Below, piece by piece: positions 9,477 to 18,182 of a DNA stretch of 64,000 nucleotides. The translations under genes and the position numbers were made by a program. This DNA comes from Clostridiales bacterium. GTDB taxonomy: Bacteria; Bacillota; Clostridia; Oscillospirales; CAG-272. Below the pieces are notes generated by a model. The model worked only from the letters and a program-made list of their open reading frames with translations. It did not search any database and was not told the DNA's origin. Positions within the stretch are counted from its first letter, which is position 1. Each line of letters starts with the position of its first letter. The DNA lies in NCBI GenBank assembly GCA_012727435.1, contig JAAYHB010000008.1, positions 1 through 64,000 of the forward strand, in the 5' to 3' direction.

Positions 9477-10181
9477 TCAATCCTCAGCCGTGATCCTCCA
9501 CGGGGCAAGAAAACCGTTGTCCATTCTCATTACCCGGTCGGCCTTTCTGGCAATTGACATGTCGTGCGTCACAATGATAAGCGTCTGGCCGAGCAATTCC
9601 TTGGTCTCGAGCAGAAGATGAAGCACCTCGTCGGCATTCTTTCTGTCAAGGTTGCCGGTCGGCTCGTCTGCAAAGACGATGAGCGGCAGGTTTATCAGAG
9701 CGCGGGCAATCGCCACCCGCTGCTGCTGGCCGCCCGACAGCTCGCTCGGCAAATGGTGCAGCCGGTCGGCAATATCGAGCGCGGTGATCAGCTTGCGGAG
9801 GTTCTGCTCATACGAATACTCGGGCTTGTTGCACATCAGCGTGGGCAAAAGGATGTTCTCAAGTGCCGTGAACTGGGGGATTAAATTGTGATTCTGAAAA
9901 ATCATGCCTATGTACTTGCCCCTGAATTCCCCGAGCTCGTCGGGCGACATTTTGGTTATGTCGTTGCCGCGGATTTTGATTGTTCCCGAGTTGGGCCGGT
10001 CAAGCCCGGCGCAGAGGTGGAGCAGCGTGCTCTTGCCCGAGCCCGACGGCCCGATAATGGCTACAAATTCGCCCTCATACACATGAAAGGTTGCCCGGTT
10101 GACCGCCGTCACCACCAGATCGTACTGGCGATACTGACGGATTAAGTTTTCGGTCTCAAGTATTATTCTTCTGTCTTCCAT
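9477..10181 (-). CDS. ABC transporter ATP-binding protein (MacB/LolD type)
   Basis: A 234-residue ATPase that powers the FtsX-type permease encoded just upstream. Walker A is GPSGSGKST (residues 44-52), the Q-loop is in [13 protein letters not shown], the signature is LSGGQQQR, Walker B is [13 protein letters not shown], and the switch His is in VTHD. The ADEPTGNLD wording is typical of MacB/LolD-like exporters. The start is [13 protein letters not shown] at 10181, where ATG overlaps the permease stop as TAATG with GGAGAG in front; a longer open frame to 10370 lies inside the permease gene. Substrate unknown; candidates are lipoproteins, peptides or antimicrobial compounds. Confidence 0.93.
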   Translation of the reverse strand: MEDRRIILETENLIRQYRQYDLVVTAVNRATFHVYEGEFVAIIGPSGSGKSTLLHLCAGLDRPNSGTIKIRGNDITKMSPDELGEFRGKYIGMIFQNHNLIPQFTALENILLPTLMCNKPEYSYEQNLRKLITALDIADRLHHLPSELSGGQQQRVAIARALINLPLIVFADEPTGNLDRKNADEVLHLLLETKELLGQTLIIVTHDMSIARKADRVMRMDNGFLAPWRITAED

Positions 10182-12523
10182 TACAGCTCTCCAAGTCCCG
10201 ACATTATTCCCAAATCCCCGTCTCTCCGGCGTCCCCTGCCGGCCCTGTAGGGGATATACGACGACAAGAACCCGCATATTGCCGACACCGCAAGGCTGAC
10301 AAGCAGCGCTGCTGTCGACACGAAAAAGGAATAACTCACCCCGCCGGCAAAGCCGAGCGAGGGCAGCCACTCGCTCATCAGCTTGAACACGATAAAGCTT
10401 GCGATATAGCTCAGTATGACAGTCACAACCATGGCAAGCGCCGATATAACAAGCCCCGCAAAGGTATGCAGCCTCTCAATCTGCTTCTCTGCGGCGCCGA
10501 ACATACGGAGCAGGTTCATTTCCTTCCGGCGCTTCTGGAAGAACAGTATCTGCGAGAAGAACCACACTACCGGCGAGAGCAGTAGCAGCAGCACCGAGAA
10601 TATCAGTATGGTTGTGTATGACCGCCGCTGCAACATCAGCTCTGAATACAGCGTAGCATAACTCCGGTCGATATTATAATCAAAGCTGAAGTAATCATTG
10701 AGAGTAAGTTTTATCTTGTCAATTATGTCGTCGGTCTCACCGGAAGTAACATCAGCATCCAGATAGACGCTTATTGTACTGCCTAAGTCGCTCAGGCCGG
10801 TGAACCTGACATACTCGTCGTAGTTCATCCCGACGATAAATCTCCCGCCGGTCTCGCCGCCATGAATTACCGCGGCAACCTCGTATTCGATATAGTCAAA
10901 CCCGTAAAAGAAAAGCTGATCGCGCAGGATTTCGAGCTCGCTGAAATAGACCTTCTCAAGCCGCTCTTTCTTATACAGAAGCTGCGCGGCGTAAATTTTG
11001 TTCCCGGGGCTGAATTCGAATCTTTTCTGGTTGTATATCGAATCGCTGATTATTATTTTGCTGCTATCTTCAAGTATGGCATAGGGGTCGCCTTCAACCT
11101 CGTATAGCGAGCAGATGGTGTCAATATAGTGCCGGTCTAAAGCGCGATACTCAAGGTAGTTGGTGGCAACCGGGTAGCCTTCCAGATTGTCGCTCTCGAG
11201 CACATACTTTGCCCCGCCGGCAAGGTTTCTCCTTTTCATCAGAATATGCGAAACGATTTTTGATGCGGGTACCGAGTTTTTCCAGATGGTATGGCTGACC
11301 CCCGGTACTTCCTCAATCCATTCGGAAACCTCTTCCATCTGGTCTACTATGTCGGATTCATCATCATCGGGATATATAATTATGTCAGCTTCGGGTTCGT
11401 CTGTCATGACGGCGGTTTTGTTCATCTCCCCGATATACACCCCGCAGATAAAGAGGATGGTGAAAATTATCGCGGTGACGAGGGTTGCCGCAAAATACCT
11501 GCGGAAGCGCCATATCCCGTAAAGCTCGTAATGATACGGGAAGGTCTTGTTGAATATCTTAAAGGAGCGGCGCGGGGAGGTGACCAGATTTGAGTTGTCC
11601 TGCGCCATAATGAGCGATATCGGCGTCTTGAGGGACAACTGCTTCATCGGGGTGTAGACCGCAAAGTAGACCGTGATAAAGTTCAGTGCTGTCACCGCTA
11701 AGACAATCCACCCGGATATGTACACCGTCCGGCCGACTTTTGCATATATGAGCGTGGTTATCAGCCACGATGCTCCGAGCGAAGCCAGTGCAGTGGTCAT
11801 TGAAATGACCATCATCTCCCACTTGGCAGTCGAAAACAACTTTTTGAATCCGGCACCGCAGGTCATGTAAATGCCGTAGAGGAACTTGAAATGGTTGGTT
11901 CGGATGTTGTAGAGCGTCATCAAAAGGACAACCGACAATACGGCGAGCAGCACACCCACAAGAATTGCCCATTTTATAACAGGCCTCAGGTAATCCTGCC
12001 TGTATGTATAAAGCGGCGTGGTGCTGTAGGTGACATTCTCCCTGCCGACACCGGTAGAATCAATGTAATATTCCAGAAAATCCTCGGTCGTCGTCTTATC
12101 CTTAAGTGTTACCTTGAGCCGGAAAAACTCGTTGTACTCGTCCGGCGGCAAGAAGCTGTATTCATCAAAGTTGCTCTCGCCGAGATTTGAGTTTATGTAA
12201 AGGGCGTTTTCGATTGCCAACCGTTCAGCGGCGTCTATGCCGTCGATTATGATATCGGCGTCATATAGCGAGGCAATGGCCTTTCTATCGTTCTCAAGGT
12301 TTGTGTGGGTTGTAAAGCAGAGAATCCAGAAAAGCGACTGAATGATAAAAAGCGCGACAAAAAAGCTTAAGTATTCGGTGAAGTTGAAGAATACCGTCTT
12401 AACCGAGTTGCGTGCGCTCCTCCTGAACAGCCCCCGCCCCCATTCGTTTCTGGGGTTGACCCTGTAGAACGATGCATCTATTCCCTTTTCCGGTGTGGTG
12501 GCCCTATCTTTTCCCAAAGCCAA
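10181..12523 (-). CDS. FtsX-like ABC transporter permease
   Basis: A large permease of about 780 residues. It has an N-terminal membrane segment (residues about 50-72), an extracytoplasmic domain to about residue 175, three helices at roughly 180-290, a second helix at about 345-370 followed by a second, larger extracellular domain, then three C-terminal helices at about 645-775. This duplicated FtsX layout is common in Firmicute antimicrobial-peptide and bacitracin-type exporters. No ATG is present: TTG codons occur at 12523 and 12517, and the second stands 7 bases from AAAGGAG and is the better start. It lies 55 bases after the LexA-like gene in the same direction, so the repressor may control it. 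Confidence 0.88.
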   Translation of the reverse strand: MALGKDRATTPEKGIDASFYRVNPRNEWGRGLFRRSARNSVKTVFFNFTEYLSFFVALFIIQSLFWILCFTTHTNLENDRKAIASLYDADIIIDGIDAAERLAIENALYINSNLGESNFDEYSFLPPDEYNEFFRLKVTLKDKTTTEDFLEYYIDSTGVGRENVTYSTTPLYTYRQDYLRPVIKWAILVGVLLAVLSVVLLMTLYNIRTNHFKFLYGIYMTCGAGFKKLFSTAKWEMMVISMTTALASLGASWLITTLIYAKVGRTVYISGWIVLAVTALNFITVYFAVYTPMKQLSLKTPISLIMAQDNSNLVTSPRRSFKIFNKTFPYHYELYGIWRFRRYFAATLVTAIIFTILFICGVYIGEMNKTAVMTDEPEADIIIYPDDDESDIVDQMEEVSEWIEEVPGVSHTIWKNSVPASKIVSHILMKRRNLAGGAKYVLESDNLEGYPVATNYLEYRALDRHYIDTICSLYEVEGDPYAILEDSSKIIISDSIYNQKRFEFSPGNKIYAAQLLYKKERLEKVYFSELEILRDQLFFYGFDYIEYEVAAVIHGGETGGRFIVGMNYDEYVRFTGLSDLGSTISVYLDADVTSGETDDIIDKIKLTLNDYFSFDYNIDRSYATLYSELMLQRRSYTTILIFSVLLLLLSPVVWFFSQILFFQKRRKEMNLLRMFGAAEKQIERLHTFAGLVISALAMVVTVILSYIASFIVFKLMSEWLPSLGFAGGVSYSFFVSTAALLVSLAVSAICGFLSSYIPYRAGRGRRRDGDLGIMSGLGEL

Positions 12524-12578
12524 GACTCCTTTGTTAATAAATCGGGCATGGCGGTGTACTCAACGCCGCTGCTTTTTG

Positions 12579-13211
12579 TCAGTAAATTCTAAAGCAGGCA
12601 ACAACCTTGCCGAGTATTGAGAGCTGCTGCACATAAACCGGGGACATAAGGCGGTTTGCGGGCTGCAGGCGGAACCTCCCGGGCTCGCGGTAAAAGGTCC
12701 TGACTATCACCTCGCCGTCGACCATTGCAACGACTATGTCGCCGTCCCCGGCCCAGTCGCGCCGTTCGACTATAACCACATCCCCGTCCATAATCCCGGC
12801 CTCAATCATTCCCGGCCCGATCACCTTGACGGCAAAAAGATTGCTCTGGTCACAGCCGATGCTGTCTGTCACAAAATTTACATAATCCTCGAAATTCTCT
12901 GCGTCGAGCAGGGGAACGCCTGCCGTAACCTTGCCTATGACAGGAACCCTTGTTCTTGTCCGGTCCGGCATCCTGAGTACCCGGATAGTGCGGCTTTTAC
13001 CGTCCTCCTTATGAATATAGCCCTCGGCCTCAAGCCTCTGAAGGCAGTTATAAACAGTCGAGGTGCTTTTGAAGCCGAGCGCTCTCTGTATATCGCGGAC
13101 GCTGGGCGGATATCCGATTTTGCGAATGGTCTCGATTATGTAATCAAGCGTATTCTGCTCAAGCGCGGACAATTTCATTTGTGCCTCTTGGATTGATACT
13201 TCGCCTTCCAA
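12579..13211 (-). CDS. LexA-family repressor lacking the autoproteolytic dyad
   Basis: A 210-residue protein with the LexA layout. Residues about 14-80 form the winged helix-turn-helix (GYPPSVRDIQRALGFKSTSTV). The Ala97-Gly98 cleavage site lies in VTAGVP, and residues 120-210 form the peptidase-like dimerisation domain. In active LexA the nucleophile stands in G-D/M-S-M; here the sequence is GPGM, with Gly134 in place of Ser. The general base Lys, expected at V-x-V-K, is Arg171. Both changes are clear in the DNA. If it cannot cleave itself it would not respond to RecA and would act as a constitutive repressor or answer another signal. The start is TTG with GGAGGG 7 bases upstream; an ATG at codon 12 is an alternative. 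A palindrome overlaps its promoter. Confidence 0.88.
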   Translation of the reverse strand: MEGEVSIQEAQMKLSALEQNTLDYIIETIRKIGYPPSVRDIQRALGFKSTSTVYNCLQRLEAEGYIHKEDGKSRTIRVLRMPDRTRTRVPVIGKVTAGVPLLDAENFEDYVNFVTDSIGCDQSNLFAVKVIGPGMIEAGIMDGDVVIVERRDWAGDGDIVVAMVDGEVIVRTFYREPGRFRLQPANRLMSPVYVQQLSILGKVVACFRIY

Positions 13212-13345
13212 ATCTAAGCCCTCCGTTTCTCAATATTTTTTTGCTAAAGGGCTGCCGAAGACTGCATTACATAATCGTCCCTTTATATGACCGTTTATTA
13301 TCGACAAGCCGCCGTATCCATTTGTAGCCATATTTAGCATAAGTT

Positions 13346-13360
13346 GTGTATATTATACAC
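13346..13360. promoter_or_regulatory. palindromic operator candidate over the lexA-like promoter
   Basis: GTGTATA-T-TATACAC, a perfect 7-base inverted repeat around one base, covers the -10 box of the lexA-like promoter. Its placement is that of an autoregulatory operator. It differs from the classical Bacillus LexA box (GAAC...GTTC). Confidence 0.6.
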
Positions 13361-13380
13361 GAATCCCTCGCCTCTGTCAA
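13352..13380 (-). promoter_or_regulatory. sigma-A promoter for the lexA-like gene
   Basis: Consensus TTGACA (13380-13375), 17-base spacer and TATAAT (13357-13352) on the minus strand, leaving a leader of about 135 bases. Its perfect consensus means it should be strong unless repressed. Confidence 0.85.
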
Positions 13381-13457
13381 ATATCAGTTTTAATCAATAT
13401 TTACTGAAAATCCTCGCAGTTAATATGTTAAAATGATACATTGTGGCAAAGCATTCA

Positions 13458-13802
13458 TTATTTTCTGTAGTAAACGTAATGAGCTATAATAGTCCGGACG
13501 GCGCCGCCCTGCTCAAGATCGGGAGCGGTTATCACAACCCCGTCATTCGACAAAAGCTCCCATGCCTGCATTTCGTCAATTTTACAGCGCAGGACTATTT
13601 TCTGGGAGGCATAAACAATGAACTCGTCGCCGCGGATATTGAGCCCGCCTTCCCTTCCGATAACCTCCTCGACACCGTCCTCCCGCCGCTCGGTGACATA
13701 CTTGATATGCTGCCCGCAAATCCGCTCGGCCATCTCGCGCCGGTAGCGCGGGGTGTCGGGATTCTTGCTCTTCGTCAAGCGTTTGATTACCTTTTTCAGC
13801 AT
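13458..13802 (-). CDS. uncharacterised protein at the end of the glycogen operon
   Basis: A 114-residue soluble protein of unknown function. I start at MLKKVIKRLTKSKN (13802); the longer frame to 13880 runs into the GH13 gene. The N-terminus is strongly basic (KKVIKRLTKSK), followed by MAERICGQHIKYVTER, GREGGLNIRGDEFIVYA and IDEMQAWELLSNDGVVI. There is no signal peptide or membrane span. It begins 23 bases after the GH13 stop and ends the glg operon, so a link to glycogen metabolism is possible by position only. Confidence 0.65.
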   Translation of the reverse strand: MLKKVIKRLTKSKNPDTPRYRREMAERICGQHIKYVTERREDGVEEVIGREGGLNIRGDEFIVYASQKIVLRCKIDEMQAWELLSNDGVVITAPDLEQGGAVRTIIAHYVYYRK

Positions 13803-13825
13803 ATCAATCTCCGTTAACCAGCCGG

Positions 13826-15748
13826 TCAGATCTCCTTCAGTATAACTGCGCTTATCGGCTCGAGTGTCACCCGTCCGCAATGCTCACGACCTGTGAGCAG
13901 GTCTACCTGCCTGCCAAAAAGTCTGAAAGACAACTCACTATCACTGCTGTTGGCGGCAACCACAACACGCTCGCCGCCGCGCGTACGCTCATATGCGATA
14001 AATCCCTCTCCGTAACCGAGCACTTCAAAATCCCCGCCGTCAAACACACGCCCGCGCGTGCGGATCTCCCCCAGCCGCCGGTAGTGGGTCAGCAATTCGG
14101 TATTCTCCCTGCCCCACGGGTAGGGCATACGGCAGAAGGGATCGCGCCCGCCCTCAAGCCCGGCCTCATCGCCGTAAAAGAGCGACGGCGTGCCGTATAC
14201 GGTATACTGCAGGGTTGAGGCAAGCATGAGCCGGCGCACCGCAAGTTCGTATTTTTCGCTGTCCAGCCTGAAGGTTGCAAGCTTTTCGTTTTTCATCGAG
14301 TCGGTGCCGGCATCGCCCAGTACCGTGAGAATCCGCTCGGTATCGTGGGTTCCGAGCAGGTTCATGAGAATATTGCAGACGCAGGGCGGGTAGGAAGAGT
14401 ATATATCTGTAAGAATATTATACAGCATTTTCCCGTCACTGTAAAGCGTAAAGTCAATTATTGCGTTTCTTATCGGATAATTCATAACGCTGTCAAGTTG
14501 AAGTCCCCGAAGGTACTTCCTCCGCCGGCCGTAGGAAATCTTGTCGGCGGCGTTCTCCCAGACCTCTCCGATGATTACCGCATCTTCCGAAACACTCTTG
14601 ACAGAGCGCCTGAAGTCCTCAAGGAACCCGTCCGAGAGCTCGTCGGGCACGTCGAGCCGCCAGCCCCCGACACCCCGCCTGACATATTTTGCACCTATCC
14701 CCTCCTGCCCGGCAAAGTAGCTGCGGCATATGTCGTTTTCGTGGTTCAGTTTCGGCAGCCTTCTTATGTCCCACCAGCACCTGTAGTCGTCCGGATAGTT
14801 GTTGAAATAGTACCAGCCATAATACGGCGAACTCTTTGACTGATAAGCCCCGGTACCGGGGTATCTGCCGTATTTGTTGAAATACCTGCTGTCGTCGCCG
14901 GTGTGGTTGAAAACCCCGTCAAGGATTATTTTAATTCCGCGCGCTCCGGCTTCCTCAATGAGCTTATCAAGCGCCTCATCCCCGCCGAACAGGCCGTCGA
15001 CCTTCTCGTAGTCCCCTGTGTCGTACTTGTGGTTTGAATATGCCTCAAATATCGAGCAGAGATATATCGCCCCCGCACCGAGCGAGGCGATATAGTCGAG
15101 CTTTTCTATTACTCCCCAGAGGTTGCCCCCGAAGAACACGTTGTTCTCAAGGTCGTCGCCCGGCCGCTCGCCGTACTGCGGCACGCCGCGCTCCCAGTCC
15201 TCGTCAATAACCACTCCCGCACGCAGCGATATGCTTCCCTTCCCCCGGCGAAACCTGTCGACGAAAATATGATATATGATTTTCGACCCTAACCAGCCCG
15301 GAGTTCTGAAATCATCACGGTACACAAGGAGCCTGAAGCGGCCTTTGCTGCAGGGCGAGAGCCTGAAGTCGACATTGTTCTGAGTGTCTGTGTAGAGGAG
15401 TTCCTCCCCGCGGATGAATAACAGCTCATAGAAAAAAAGCCCGTCCTCCTCGCAGCCGCAGAGCACACGAAGCAGAATTTCGGTTCCGTAAGTGTCAAGC
15501 CCGAGATGACTTTCGCAAAACTCAAGCAGAATATCCTCGCGCGAAAAGCTGCCGTCTTTCTGGATTCTCAAAACGGCGCGCGAAATTCCCAGCCTGCGGG
15601 GTATTATGACCCTGAAGGCAAGCTTCTCCGACACCCGAAATGCCCCGAGGCGGGATACATCCTTCCCCCCGGAGCGGTCGGGCGAGCAGAGCAGCTTCTT
15701 GATGACCAGGTCGCCGGGGCAGGTCGACTCATGAAGTCGTATCAGCAT
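13826..15748 (-). CDS. GH13 alpha-amylase/neopullulanase-like glucanohydrolase
   Basis: A 640-residue intracellular glycoside hydrolase family 13 enzyme. An N-terminal beta-sandwich domain (to about residue 150) precedes the barrel. The conserved regions are visible: DGVFNHTG (region I), GGWRLDVPDE with the nucleophile Asp (region II), IIGEVWE with the acid Glu (region III) and LLGTHDTER (region IV). SKIIYHIFVDRF and CSIFEAYSNHKYDTGDYEKVD fit neopullulanase and maltogenic-amylase-like enzymes. There is no signal peptide. It probably breaks branched limit dextrins left by glycogen phosphorylase. The start overlaps the glgP 3' end by 20 bases with no clear ribosome site, implying translational coupling. 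Precise linkage specificity cannot be read. Confidence 0.92.
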   Translation of the reverse strand: MLIRLHESTCPGDLVIKKLLCSPDRSGGKDVSRLGAFRVSEKLAFRVIIPRRLGISRAVLRIQKDGSFSREDILLEFCESHLGLDTYGTEILLRVLCGCEEDGLFFYELLFIRGEELLYTDTQNNVDFRLSPCSKGRFRLLVYRDDFRTPGWLGSKIIYHIFVDRFRRGKGSISLRAGVVIDEDWERGVPQYGERPGDDLENNVFFGGNLWGVIEKLDYIASLGAGAIYLCSIFEAYSNHKYDTGDYEKVDGLFGGDEALDKLIEEAGARGIKIILDGVFNHTGDDSRYFNKYGRYPGTGAYQSKSSPYYGWYYFNNYPDDYRCWWDIRRLPKLNHENDICRSYFAGQEGIGAKYVRRGVGGWRLDVPDELSDGFLEDFRRSVKSVSEDAVIIGEVWENAADKISYGRRRKYLRGLQLDSVMNYPIRNAIIDFTLYSDGKMLYNILTDIYSSYPPCVCNILMNLLGTHDTERILTVLGDAGTDSMKNEKLATFRLDSEKYELAVRRLMLASTLQYTVYGTPSLFYGDEAGLEGGRDPFCRMPYPWGRENTELLTHYRRLGEIRTRGRVFDGGDFEVLGYGEGFIAYERTRGGERVVVAANSSDSELSFRLFGRQVDLLTGREHCGRVTLEPISAVILKEI

Positions 15749-18182
15749 ATGCAGCTTTGGAGTCTACCTCCCTGATCCCCCAGATTTCCCGGGCATATTC
15801 GCTTATCGCCCGGTCGGCCGCAAAGTAGCCCGACGAGGCGATGTTGCGGAGCGACATGCGATTCCATTTTTCCCTGTCGGAATACGCGCGTATCATACTC
15901 TCATGCGTCAGCCTGTAGGACTCGAAATCTGCAAGGCACATATAGGGGTCGGATACGCCGTGGCTTGCGATGAGATACGCGGCGACATCTGCAAAGGATT
16001 CCCCGGCAAAGCCCTTCTGCAGGCAACCGATAATCTTTATCAATCTTTCGTTCTGCGCGTAGTATTCAACCGAATTGTAGCCCCGCAGCCAGAGTTCGTC
16101 GACCTCGCGGCTGCTCAGCCCGAAGATATACATGTTTTCCTTCCCGACGGCATCAAGTATTTCGACATTAGCACCGTCAAGCGTGCCAATGGTTATGGCG
16201 CCGTTCATCATTAGCTTCATGCAGCCGGTTCCGCTCGCCTCCTTGCCGGCAAGCGAGATCTGCTCGCTTATCTCTGTGGCGGGCATTATTATCTCGGCCT
16301 CACTGACGTTGTAGTTTTCAATGAATATGACCCGCAGCCTCTCGCGTATCCCGGGGTCGGATTCGATTTCCCGGCTCAGCATGCAGATGAGGTTTATTAT
16401 CCGGCGCGCCATGTGATATCCCGGCGCCGCCTTGCCCCCGAATATGAAGGTCTGGGGCTGCAGGTCAAGCCCGGTGTTTTCCTTTAGCTCGATGTACAAC
16501 CCGATGATTTTTAGAACGTTGAGCAGTTGCCGCTTGTATTCGTGCATTCGCTTTATCTGCGCGTCAAAAACCGAGCGGGTGTCAATCCTCTGCCCGGTTT
16601 TGGCGTATATGTGTTTTGCAAGCCTTATCTTGTTATGATGCTTGATCTCGCCGAGTCGTCCGAGCACCGCGGGGTCGTCGGAAAACTTCAGAAAGTCGGA
16701 TAGCAGCTCGGGGCGGTTCCGGTACCCGGGGCCGATGCACTCGTCAAGAAGGTCGGCAAGCCCGGGGTTTATATAGCAGAGCCAGCGCCGGTGGGCGATT
16801 CCGTTGGTCACGTTCGTGAACTTTTTGGGGTAGAGGCGATAGAATTCCTTGAAGGTTGATTCCTTGAGTATCTCGGTGTGGAGCTTTGAGACGCCGTTGA
16901 CATGGTGCGAGCCGACAATCGAGAGGTTGGCCATCTTTATCTGGCCGTAGCTGATGATGCTCATGTCCGAAATGCGCTTCCACGCCCCCGGAAAAGCGTT
17001 CCATACTTCCCGGCAGAATCTTTCGTTGATTTCCCTGATTATCTCGTATATGCGCGGGAGCCTGAGTTTAAAGAGCGCTTCGTTCCAGCACTCGAGCGCC
17101 TCGGGCATGATGGTGTGGTTGGTATAGGACACGCTTCGGGTGACTGTATCCCATGCCCGCTCCCAGTCAAAGTAATATTCGTCGAGCAGAATCCGCATAA
17201 GTTCGGGTATGCAGAGCGCCGGGTGGGTGTCGTTAATATGAATCGCCACTTTGTCGGGGAAGTTGTCAAGCGTCTTGTAGGTCGCCATGTGGTCGCGGAT
17301 TATGCTCTGCACCGAAGCCGAAGCCAGAAAATACTGCTGAGCGAGCCTTAGCATCTTCCCCTCGGTGTGATTGTCCGAGGGATAGAGTACCTTTGAGATG
17401 ATTTCGGCGTTGTTGCTCTCCTCAAGCGCGCGGGTGTACTGTCCCTGTGTAAATAGTCCCATGTTGAACTTGTGCAGGTCGCGCGCCCGCCAGAGGCGCA
17501 GCGGCGAGACAGCCTTGCAGTCGGCGCCCGAGATCATCATGTCGTAGGCAACCGCCTCAACCTCCTCGCAGTCCTCGTGGTGCACTTCAAGCCGGCCGTC
17601 ATTCCAGACTTCCCTGACCCGCCCGCCGAAACGCACGATAAAGGTCCGGTCTGTGCGCGGGATGAGCCAGACCTCGCCGAGTGGCAGCCAGATGTCGGGG
17701 AGCTCGACCTGAATCCCGTCGACTATCTTTTGTTTGAACAACCCGTATTCGTAGCAGATCGAAAAGCCGGTCGCAGGGTAGTTCAGCGAGGAAAGCGAGT
17801 CCATAAAGCAGGCGGCCAGCCGCCCGAGCCCCCCGCTGCCAAGCCCGGCGTCGGGCTCGATCTCAAATATCTCGTCAAGGTCAAAGCCAAGCTCCCCGAG
17901 CACATCCCTGTATGTTCCGGCAAGGCCGAGATTGCAGAGGTTACTCCGCAGCGAGCGGCCGAGCATGAACTCCATGCAGAGGTAATATACCCGCTTGGCT
18001 CCGCATCCGTTGGCAAGGTGCTTGAACTCCCCGCGACGTCTGGTCAGAATGTCCCTGACGGTCATAGCGACTGCCTTGAAAACCTGCTCCTTTGTGGCCG
18101 AGGCCGGAACCGTGCCGAAATGCCGCAGCAGCTTCTCCTCAATATTTGTCCTGACTGCTTCGGCGTCAGGCTGAAAATTCAT
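15729..18182 (-). CDS. glgP: glycogen/starch phosphorylase
   Basis: Releases glucose 1-phosphate from glycogen ends with phosphate and PLP. It has 817 residues, the normal length. Landmarks are YLCMEFMLGRSLRSNL, DAGLGSGGLGRLAACFMDSL, HINDTHPAL, the phosphate and PLP loop region IKRMHEYKRQLLN, and the PLP-lysine region EASGTGCMKLMMNGA followed by TIGTLDGANVEI. The usual SGTSNMK reads SGTGCMK here, a mild change. The ATG at 18182 overlaps the glgA stop as ATGA, with AAAGGAGG in front; the longer frame to 18254 is inside glgA. Confidence 0.97.
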   Translation of the reverse strand: MNFQPDAEAVRTNIEEKLLRHFGTVPASATKEQVFKAVAMTVRDILTRRRGEFKHLANGCGAKRVYYLCMEFMLGRSLRSNLCNLGLAGTYRDVLGELGFDLDEIFEIEPDAGLGSGGLGRLAACFMDSLSSLNYPATGFSICYEYGLFKQKIVDGIQVELPDIWLPLGEVWLIPRTDRTFIVRFGGRVREVWNDGRLEVHHEDCEEVEAVAYDMMISGADCKAVSPLRLWRARDLHKFNMGLFTQGQYTRALEESNNAEIISKVLYPSDNHTEGKMLRLAQQYFLASASVQSIIRDHMATYKTLDNFPDKVAIHINDTHPALCIPELMRILLDEYYFDWERAWDTVTRSVSYTNHTIMPEALECWNEALFKLRLPRIYEIIREINERFCREVWNAFPGAWKRISDMSIISYGQIKMANLSIVGSHHVNGVSKLHTEILKESTFKEFYRLYPKKFTNVTNGIAHRRWLCYINPGLADLLDECIGPGYRNRPELLSDFLKFSDDPAVLGRLGEIKHHNKIRLAKHIYAKTGQRIDTRSVFDAQIKRMHEYKRQLLNVLKIIGLYIELKENTGLDLQPQTFIFGGKAAPGYHMARRIINLICMLSREIESDPGIRERLRVIFIENYNVSEAEIIMPATEISEQISLAGKEASGTGCMKLMMNGAITIGTLDGANVEILDAVGKENMYIFGLSSREVDELWLRGYNSVEYYAQNERLIKIIGCLQKGFAGESFADVAAYLIASHGVSDPYMCLADFESYRLTHESMIRAYSDREKWNRMSLRNIASSGYFAADRAISEYAREIWGIREVDSKAAYADTTS

